Assembly: GCA_030704615.1 (NCBI GenBank)
Contig: CM060731.1
Span: 31,372,001-31,436,000, forward strand
DNA: 64,000 bases
Source: Takakia lepidozioides
Lineage: Eukaryota > Streptophyta > Takakiopsida > Takakiales > Takakiaceae
Direction of reading: 5' to 3'
The notes under the pieces were generated by a model, which was given only the letters and a program-made list of their open reading frames with translations, was not told the origin of the DNA and ran no database searches. Position 1 is the first letter of the stretch, and every line of letters begins with the position of its first letter. This document shows, one piece after another, positions 56,172 through 64,000 of this stretch. The translations under genes were made by a program, and so were the position numbers.

Positions 56172-59100
56172 CTAGCCTAGACTAGGTGTCTTATTTTGTG
56201 CTAGAACATTGGAAGCAACATCAACCATCATCTTATAAAACTCGTATAGATCTTGCACCTCATGCATGCTCATGCCCTCCAGCATCTTTCTGGCAGATCT
56301 CTCCTTGTGTCTATTGAGCTCCAGCCTCTCCAGAAAGATGGATGAATTTCTCACTGTCGCTCCGATCTGATTTAGCCTTTTCACCTGCTGCTTATTGTGC
56401 GGTGTAGTTGACTGCACAAACAATCCTAATAATTCCTCAGTTCTAACTGCTGTTTTATTGAACATCTGTAAAATATGAAGCGATCACACATGGATTACAG
56501 TCTGCTCTCCTGAGTACCTTCATTTCTCAGGACAGTTGAGTGAGACATGAAAGTTAAAAACTCAATGTGCCACAGCAGACAAAATCGGTGCTGCAGTGGT
56601 GAACCTGTCTTCATTAGCTAGTAGCTACCAGCATGGAAACATCCTTCATGTTATACTATGAAAGTATGAGGGGGACGAAAGAGCACACCTGTAAGAACTG
56701 AGCACCAACTTCAAGATCTTGTTGACTTTGAGAGGAGGAGAGCTGCAGAGCCTCAAGAGCAAGGCCACCATTATGGACTGAGTGGCCTTTGCGCTGCTCA
56801 TACAGAAGCTTGGCTGTGGAAAAGCTGCGCACTAGCTCTTGCCGCTGTTTCTCCATCCTTGGAGAAAGCTTCTCATTTTGGTGGGTTTTCTCCTTCCCAG
56901 ACAACACCAATTTCTTCTTATATGCCACCACTGCCTTCACAAATTCCTGAGTCCATTACAGACAAATTCAAAGTTTCCTGATTTAATTTTCCAACAATAC
57001 CAGAATGTGAAGGTAGAAGCTAAAGAGTGGTTATAGAATGACTTCTACACAATGATAGTCTGGTGTCCATAGTGTTATGTTGCAATGATACAATAGCAAG
57101 GCTTTCTGATATTTTTGGAAGACACCCACCTGGGAGCATGCCATGAAACCTGGCATATTACAGCTCGAGTGTGCATGTGTATTGAGAAAAACTCAACAGT
57201 GCCCAATGGTTTTAAATTGCCTGAAGATTATAGCCACAACCCGTCAGCTAAATCTGCCTAGACAAAAAAGTAAGTTGTTTTTGTCAATGACAAATTGTGG
57301 AAGGAAAAATGCATACCAGGCACATCATCCTTTCATTTGACTATAGGCAGAGAAAAGTACCTGGTAAGCACGGGGACACCCAGGATAGTCAAACACAGAG
57401 TCAGAGGCAGAGTCAGCGGGAGAGTCAGAAGAGCCAAAGGAGGTTGGTAGATCGTGACGCATTCGCTCAGGATGAAATTGCAGGCCAACTATGAACTTGC
57501 CCTCCTCAGGATTGTAGACATCTGGATCATAAAACCCCTCCACAAGCCTGTCTGCTGCATATGCCATTGGCTTGAACCTTTCTGCCAGCCTCTTCACCCC
57601 CTGCATTCATCCCCCATCCCAAACGTCTGAATTTTGACCTTTTGGATGTCTTTTCCGAGCCTAGCTCAGAATAAAGGTCACCACACATATCTCCAGCACA
57701 TAGACAGATTGACTGGTCCAAAAGAGGGTCAACTACTCACAGAGTACACAACCTAAAGCAGGGCAGGTGGCATCACCTAATTGCACACAACTTCAGCTCA
57801 CAGGGAAAATCCACATTGATTGCATCAGTGACACAGGACATTCTTGGATTAGCCACACAGACCTGGTGGTGGTAGCTATTAACAAACAGCTGCATGTCAG
57901 GCTGCAAAGACTGGCTAAACCAGTCATGCAGAGGAGAGCCATGCACTATGGAGACAGAATGGCGATGACCATCATAGTCCAAGTAGTTGATATGTTTCAC
58001 TGTCAGCCCCCCATTTCTTGAAAGCTCCCTTTCCACATCCTGCACAATGAATCTTTCTTGTCGCTAATTCTCCGGACTCACACATCAACATCAGGTCAGT
58101 AACTCCTAACACTTCCAACCAAGCATCCACTAGCATACATACAAGCTTCTTCCCCACAAACCCTTCTAGGCCAAGAGAGCACTATCATGACGAGATGATG
58201 CAAACTGCTTGCTGCAGACTGATTACCTGGTATAAGGAGCCTCCGCATGCAACATTAAGAACTTGTGAGCCTCGGCAGATGCCAAGGAAAGGAGTGTTGT
58301 GTTCCAGGCAGCGCCTTGCTAGCTGCAGCTCAAGAGCACAACGGCGAATGACAATCTTTTACAGCAATCCATGATATTATGGTCACTTCACCCCAAGCTT
58401 CAAAGTTACTGTAGCCTAAATTTCTGACTCTGACCTTGGAACTCCAAGGGTTAAGTGATTTGGCCTGAATATCTTATCCACTTCCTTTGTCCACTAGGTC
58501 AACTGGTCATATATTTCTAAGACAAGATGGGTTTCAGCAGACAGTGCTTATCTTCTCCTGTTGCAGAATAACGGGAGCAGGGGGCAACACACCTGCAGCT
58601 CGATCGAGTCCTTATCGTGGTCGATAGAGGTGTCACTGCTGTGTGCAGCCCGAATTTCCTCAACGTCTTGTTGGGTGAGCAAGGACTCGTCACTGTCATA
58701 CAATGTCGGGTCGACGTCTTCCCCTTCACAGAGCAGCACGCCATGAATTGGCTCAAAACTGTCCAACAAAGTATGCAAACCAGATACCCTCGGCACGATC
58801 ACCGGTACTGCTCCATAGCTCACGATTAGATCTAGATGATATTCACCTGCAATTCCCCAACACCACCCGACGGACCCTTCCTGCATGAAAACTTTTGAGA
58901 TTGGCATTCCTCTGGAACAAGAGGTAGTGATGCAAACAACATAGCCAGGCCTATTTGACTCTGGCCTATAGATCGATGTGTGCATTAAGCTTTTTTGTTC
59001 GACAATATATAGCTAATCTTACCACCACCAGAACGCTCTCCTTCTTATGGCATGCAGGTCTTTCTGTCGCATAAATAATCTCACCAAGAGCAATCAACAC

Positions 59101-59384
59101 AATCGTCATCTCATTGTCCTTGAGACCGCGTCCATCAAGAAATCGACAGGTCATGATGCAATTGCTCGAAGTAGCCGAACAGCCCAAGAAGGAAAATTTC
59201 GCTTATGTACAATGAACTGAACCAGCATTGTATAAGCATACTTACCTACGAAATTCACGAACTTGTTCTTGCGCACGGTACGCCGTGACACAATAAGCAC
59301 ACGAGGTAGCACTGACGAAAGCTCTGCCACCGCTCCTTCCCCTATCATTTTTCCCAAGGGAACGCTACCTCTCCTTTCTGCCAC
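56172..59384 (-). CDS. C26-type class I glutamine amidotransferase-like protein
   Basis: Seven exons join in phase with GT..AG borders: 59384-59246, 58846-58593, 58322-58227, 58039-57863, 57600-57361, 56946-56689 and 56465-56172, giving about 485 residues. The fold is the plant peptidase C26/GATase1 family. [18 protein letters not shown] and [10 protein letters not shown] open it, [15 protein letters not shown] follows, the nucleophile Cys (about residue 147) sits in [23 protein letters not shown] comes next, and the His and Glu (about 265 and 267) are in GLQFHPERM. All three catalytic positions are kept. The family hydrolyses or transfers gamma-glutamyl groups; the plant substrate is not settled to my knowledge. 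A Ser/Asp-rich ~20-residue insert follows HPERM, and the last ~180 residues form a charged helical extension found in plant members. No TPR-like or targeting signal is clear. Confidence 0.9.
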
Positions 59385-59763
59385 GACTCACGCTTCTGTT
59401 TCAGACGAGGTAAAAGTGACAAGAATGAGATGTGAACCTCCACACTAAGAAATGTTCGACTGATAGGGGCCCTCCTCCTGGAACTGTGCCAAATTTTTGA
59501 AAACCTGAATTAGCTCGCGTGGTTTTCAATCAGGTGCAGTGAGAAATCTCTCCACTCCTCACTCCCAGAGACAACGGACGATGTCCACCACCATGAAAAA
59601 ACAAATCTAGGGATAAGAATTACAGTCACGAACAAGCACAAAAATAGGAATCCCGCTCCTTCCTTTCTCTCTCTCAAGCGCTGCTGACGGAACATCGAGC
59701 AAATGCACAGCGAGGATGGCGGCAGCAACCAGAGCTGCAGCAGGAGCCCTATGTCAGACAGAT

Positions 59764-59773
59764 GCCACGTGGC
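59764..59773. promoter_or_regulatory. Palindromic G-box upstream of the C26 gene
   Basis: GCCACGTGGC, a perfect palindromic G-box (bZIP/bHLH site; ABRE-like), lies about 380 bp upstream of the ATG of the C26 gene. The intervening leader is CT-rich on the minus strand's coding side. Function is inferred from the motif and position only. Confidence 0.45.
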
Positions 59774-59784
59774 AGTAACACTCA

Positions 59785-60290
59785 TCCGGGCCCCATTGCA
59801 TGATCGGAGTAAGTAAAATTACATGCTCTCCCCGAGGTTCATTGAGCTTTATCTAACGAACGATTGAGTGTCTGTAAGAATTGTACCAACGTTAAGGACC
59901 TCCTTCAGCACATGTGAATTCAGCAATCCAGTTTCAGGTTTCAATTAAACTCAAATCCTTCAAGTGTAATGCCAACTCTGTGATCAGTACCGTGTCTGCG
60001 GAACTTGGGGAGACGATTGGGGTGTCTCTGTAAGATGTGGTCCGTGCTTCTATGCTGCCATCAAAGCAACAGTTGACTAGCAAAGCTTGTATTCTGGGCT
60101 TAGAGGCTTAGAGATGAAAAAGTAGTTGAAGTGGGGTTTTGGCCAAAGAGGAAGTCCAGACACATGTTTGGTGGTGAAACTGGCAGCAAACCCCTCACGT
60201 ATTGACTATTCATCATTGGAGTGCTTATGTAGAGCAGTTTCATTGAAGAGGGATTCTTCTGAAGGTCCCAGAAAAAGAGATGGAGGGTTC
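59785..60290. other. Unassigned DNA between the C26 promoter and LINE copy B
   Basis: No match to copy A or other features was seen. It may be the rearranged left end of the LINE insertion. Confidence 0.35.
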
Positions 60291-62575
60291 GACGAATGAG
60301 GTGGCACGGAAACCATCAGGTCCACCAGCTTGTATATTTCAAAGGCTTACAACGCTCCCATTAGTTCTTCTGAGGATGTGGAAGCAATTGAGCATTTAAA
60401 CAGTTCATCAGGGCGGTTTCGAATCATAGGAACAGTTTTTCCAATTATGTCCTTCAATTCTTCAGAGGACCCCTCACTGTTAGACCTAGAAAAGCCAAGG
60501 ATACTGTAGTGGGTTTCAAAGGTTTTGACACTGTCAACCGTTGAAGTCACCACTGCACCCTTAGTAGTCTTCAGCGCTTGTACTTGCTGACAGTTTTTTG
60601 GCTTGTACAAACGTTGAAGGGCCAACCAGAATCTCTTGTCATTACCACCATGGTGGTTTGAGTTTATTTCACTGTATAACTTGTCCCAGTATAATTTCTT
60701 ATGAGACCTTACAAGCTGATTGATATCTTTGCGGACCTGGTACTACCTAGCCCACAATTCTTTGTTGGTTTACAAATTGCAGCAGTCTTTATAGAGGACT
60801 CGTCTCTCAGCTATCTTGAGTTTAATCTTGGAAAAACACCTTTTGATCTCAGTCCAAACCAGGAAGTGGTCAAAGGTACCAATATCATTTCTGTCGATCA
60901 ACACACTGGCACTCTGGGGAAACAAATTTTTGTCCATTATGATATAATGCACAATGGGAGGTTCCCTAGTTTGGGCTTTCTCATGAGTCCACTGCACTTG
61001 GTCTCCTTTTGACCTATTATTCATGGTCAAAAGCTGAAGCTTTCCAGACAGTTAATTAACCATCTACCATTAGAATTCAGCTCGTTCTCACCAAAAGGCC
61101 CAATGGTATCATCCTGATGGAGACCTTTGCCCACCCGGGCATTGAAGTCACCCAATAAAACCACCTGACCTTTGGCAATGAACTTAGCACAGTCCAGCTT
61201 AACGTCTTCGAAGGCTTTGTCTGCATCAGCACCAAGGGTCCCCTCTGTGGGCATGTAAACACAACCCACAAAGAGGTCCTTTGTATTCACACCGGTTTTA
61301 GCCAAATACTGTGCTCATACCGCAAACCCTTGTTGATAATTTCACAATTGTCACACAAGAAGTCACGGACAAAGAATCCAACCCTTTTTTGACCACGTTT
61401 GGCAGAGGCTGCCTTAAGAGCGCACATCTTACCTATCCATTTATAACCATTGACATCTCCAACCAGTCTGTCCGGTGTTTCCCATGTCTCTTGCCCAGCA
61501 CAGATATGAATGTCATTTGCCCAACGGACTTGTCCCACTTTGAGTTGTTTCCTTTGGTTAGTCAGCCCCGAGAAGTTGAAAGTGCCCAGCCGCAAGCCAG
61601 CCCTTTGCATGTGAATTGTTTGTCGTCCAGGAAGCCTATGGTTGCTCCTGGACGGCCACCCGTTCTACAAAGGGGGGACAATTACCCCGTGTGTAGATTT
61701 TGCTCATCTAACTTTGAGGATTGGTAAGCCATTCAGAGTACCAAATCCTTCAGTTACATGACGTTCAGGCTCTGCACACTTAGGGACAGATTGTCTGTCT
61801 GGCTGCTTGGAATCAACCTCATCCAGAGCATCAAAACGGTTAGAACTTTCAAGTTGAAGTCCATGCCCTTGGTAGTCTTCCTAGACCGCCTCATTCAATC
61901 ACCAATGTCTAAGACCGCTCTCCAGCCAGTCAAGGGACGAACTTCTTTGAGATTGAATTGATGCGAGACTCTATTAGTAGCATTTTTGGGCATTGCAACC
62001 TTCAAAGCTGTTATCAAGTCTCGAGATGGAACCATTAGCCAAATAATCCAAGCCTAAGCTGGAGCATGTAGCTTTAAAGGACACATCGTCCATCCTGGGA
62101 TTCACCCCAAAATCTACACATGAAGCCCTAGGTTTGGCATGAGTAGCCAATTCCCAGGAATCACCCTGGGGAGTGTTGTTATTGATAAGAGGTAATGTAT
62201 TGGTAGATTTCGCAGGCTATAAGTTTAAGCACAAGGACCAACCCTAGCCCAAGTGCCGAGTATGCTAGACAGAGCATACGACTGCCAAATTTGTGGGGAG
62301 GGGCTGCCCCCAAGCGGTAGGGGTCCGCTTGTTACCATTCAGAGATCACTTCCAAAGGAGCTGCAGGGAATGGCCTGCGTAGGCATATTCTAAAGAGGGA
62401 AAGGCCCCAAACTCTCCAACTAAATCCAGTGCACTACCTTACCTGAAGCAAAGCGCTTCAGGTCAAAACAAACAAAAACACGAGGTCACAAGGCCGGCAT
62501 TTTAGTCAGAGACATTTATATACTCCTGTATCAAGTCCACTCAATGGCAATAGGCTTCCTAGAGGACAGGGAGAA
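60291..62575 (-). mobile_element. LINE copy B, 3'-truncated, collinear except for a 70-bp micro-inversion
   Basis: In minus orientation: 5' leader (62575-62320), ORF1-like (about 62230-61780), endonuclease (61610-60770), and the start of RT (about 60730-60291). The endonuclease runs directly into the RT frame through GTGGGCTAGGTAGTACCAGG, which gives the uninverted order. The element stops soon after the first RT motif. Its right end lies only about 100 bp from the stop codon of the sucrose transporter gene. Confidence 0.8.
60770..61610 (-). pseudogene. Endonuclease and RT start of LINE copy B
   Basis: The frames at 61610-61287, 61305-61027 and 61030-60770 repeat the copy A domain: LRLGTFNFSGLTNQR, CAGQETWETPDR, VGCVYMPTEG, LLGDFNARVGKG, IVHYIIMDKN, and TFDHFLVW where copy A has TSDHFLVW. 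Frame changes near 61295 and 61028 break it. The loss of Ser in SDH and the shifts make it inactive. Confidence 0.8.
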
Positions 62576-62677
62576 GGCCAGTGAAGAGAAAGTAATTCAA
62601 GGCATAGTTTTGTACGCCACAAGGTGTATTATTGAAAAGAATTATAAAAGAATAAAAAACTGAATGTACCATGGAGT

Positions 62678-64000
62678 TCAGCCTGGCATATGCATCATAA
62701 TGCCGCGCTGGTAGCCCTGCCTTGAGAGGGTGGGCAACTTTTTGACAGCAATAATGCAGGCCAATAGAGCAGATACAGAGGCCAAACCAAAGGCAGGCTC
62801 ATTCCCTCCTCCAAATACAGCATCCCAGGGCCCAGCTCCGAGTGCCACCACTGTCTGAGGGATCACAACGGCCAGATTAAGAATCCCCATAGCCAAACCT
62901 TGACCTGCATCAGCATCAGCAGTCAAGTCTGCTGTCAATGAATAAGGAACACTGTATGTCACGGCGAGCGGGAAGCCAAGAATAGTAAAGAGGATGATTG
63001 CAGCTACTCTGACCCAGCTGGGGTGGAGGTAAATTCTCTGGTCCCCTCTATATGCCACTTTCACTGCTGATGCTGTGATAATAGCAGTGCATGCCATGGC
63101 CATAAATACAACGAAATTTCCCAAGGCCCACAAATTCTTTGCCCCAAGCTGGCGACACAGTGGATCTATGAACAGGGAGCTGACAAACAGCACTACTGAA
63201 TTGAGGAGTAAGCCGAGAGCTCCTTCTTGAACTCCGCGCTGATAGGAGGAGACCTTCAAGATATCACCCTTGGGGTCGCCTTGATAGACCTCACGACCCA
63301 TCCAATCAGTGTCGAAGAGGAAGAAAGGGAACCAGGATAACCAGCACAGTGCCATGACCAAAAGCACACTCTGCATGGAAGGAGGCAACTTCCTTATGCT
63401 CATCAAAAGGTTCACAACGATAGCCCCCGGTCCATTACCCATGCCTTTGAAGTCCGTGCTCTGTCGGTGCACTATTTCTCTTACACCTTCGTGCGTGTGC
63501 ACTACATTTTCGGTCTGGCTGGACCCATTCTGTTGGTGCAGGTCAACAGAAACCATTGCGAAATCGTGCAATGTCCCATTGCCCTGCTCATGGAATAATA
63601 GACGAACTGAGTCCTCTTGACGTTTGCTCTCATCAAACTCCCCTTCATCAGCCTTCTTCTCAATTGAATCTTTCTTTCCTAAAAACAATGGGGTCTCGTG
63701 AGCAGACACCAAAGTCACAACTGTGCAAACCGTCAGGAATACAACAGCCAAGAGGAAGGCAGCCTTTAGGTTTGCACAAGCCTCACAACAAGCTTTGCTT
63801 TCAAGCGTTGGAAACCATTTGTGCCATTTTCCAAAGGCACCTGTCGAAAACCCAAGAATGTTACCCACGGCCATCCACAAGCAGAAGATCGCATTTGCGG
63901 CATTCCTCTGGTCGGAACCCGAGAGATCAGCTAACAGTGCACGAGCTGGGCCCTGCACTGTATTATTCGCCAGATCTAGCAACCAAAACCCTAGAATAAA
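62678..64000 (-). CDS. Sucrose transporter, SUC3/SUT2-like, 3' part
   Basis: A minus-strand frame runs from the window edge to a stop at 62678; the N-terminal part (probably 100-150 residues) lies outside. It belongs to the GPH family of H+/sucrose symporters in the plasma membrane or tonoplast. The visible part starts in the conserved LLDLANNTVQGPARALLADL. It then has hydrophobic helices (AIFCLWMAVGNILGFSTGAF, AAFLLAVVFLTVCTVVTLVS), a long charged central loop of about 95 residues, LPPSMQSVLLVMALCWLSWF, the signature FFLFDTDWMGREVYQGDP, and further helices to VIPQTVVALGAGPWD and a short tail. The long loop and FDTDWMGREVY context favour the SUC3/SUT2 branch. No stop or shift is visible and no intron interrupts these ~440 codons. 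The LINE copy B sits just past the 3' end. Confidence 0.92.
   Translation of the reverse strand, partial: FILGFWLLDLANNTVQGPARALLADLSGSDQRNAANAIFCLWMAVGNILGFSTGAFGKWHKWFPTLESKACCEACANLKAAFLLAVVFLTVCTVVTLVSAHETPLFLGKKDSIEKKADEGEFDESKRQEDSVRLLFHEQGNGTLHDFAMVSVDLHQQNGSSQTENVVHTHEGVREIVHRQSTDFKGMGNGPGAIVVNLLMSIRKLPPSMQSVLLVMALCWLSWFPFFLFDTDWMGREVYQGDPKGDILKVSSYQRGVQEGALGLLLNSVVLFVSSLFIDPLCRQLGAKNLWALGNFVVFMAMACTAIITASAVKVAYRGDQRIYLHPSWVRVAAIILFTILGFPLAVTYSVPYSLTADLTADADAGQGLAMGILNLAVVIPQTVVALGAGPWDAVFGGGNEPAFGLASVSALLACIIAVKKLPTLSRQGYQRGIMMHMPG

Overview
The window looks like nuclear DNA of a land plant, most likely a fern or another seed-free plant; the species assignment is inference. The evidence is spliced genes of plant-only families (a SUC3/SUT2-like sucrose transporter, a plant-type C26 glutamine amidotransferase-like protein, organellar ssDNA-binding PDF motifs), a large intronless PLS-class PPR gene of the RNA-editing type, long intergenic distances, and dense transposon debris of many ages. 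No bacterial, organellar or CRISPR features were seen.

Layout. 0-5.3 kb: no gene; one short tRNA-derived SINE with perfect target-site duplications and a diverged 350-bp direct repeat pair. 5.3-9.4 kb: a repeat element related to one at 23 kb, a decayed LINE 3' part with an RNase H domain, and a small palindromic element. 9.76-22.07 kb: the most unusual region. Arrays of a hairpin-forming motif (TGCGACCACC..GGTGGTCGCA) lie at 9.76-10.25, 18.2-18.97 and 22.04 kb. Between them are a kinase-like gene on +, a ~120-bp tandem repeat field, a RING-finger gene on -, and a hAT transposase relic on -. All three genes carry stops or frameshifts. 22.3-27.9 kb: non-autonomous elements, including a SINE nested inside a TIR element. 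27.9-32.8 kb: nothing recognised.

32.8-40.2 kb: a host gene island. A PPR gene (-) has an intact PLS repeat tract but a decayed DYW deaminase tail. Just upstream, on the same strand, are duplicated exons for an OSB-like organellar ssDNA-binding protein. On + is a split gene whose exons match the QueC/ExsB PP-loop family, which is unexpected in a plant. Two of the three genes point to organelle nucleic acid maintenance or editing.

41.1-45.9 kb: a LINE with an internal ~2-kb inversion, bounded by (GA)n at both ends. 46-49.6 kb: a second TIR element, an unrecognised + gene fragment and an antisense PPR fragment. 49.98-55.84 kb: a second possible gene-bearing element, again with palindromic repeats on the left, two convergent genes (one with a BED-like zinc finger), and a field of the 9-mer GCTCCCCTG/CAGGGGAGC that invades introns, coding sequence and a ~950-bp minisatellite.

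56.2-64 kb: a well-preserved seven-exon C26 glutamine amidotransferase-like gene (-), a second copy of the same LINE (with a 70-bp micro-inversion), and the 3' part of a sucrose transporter gene (-) running off the right edge. The healthiest genes are the C26 gene, the transporter and the PPR repeat tract; nearly everything else is mobile DNA or its remains.
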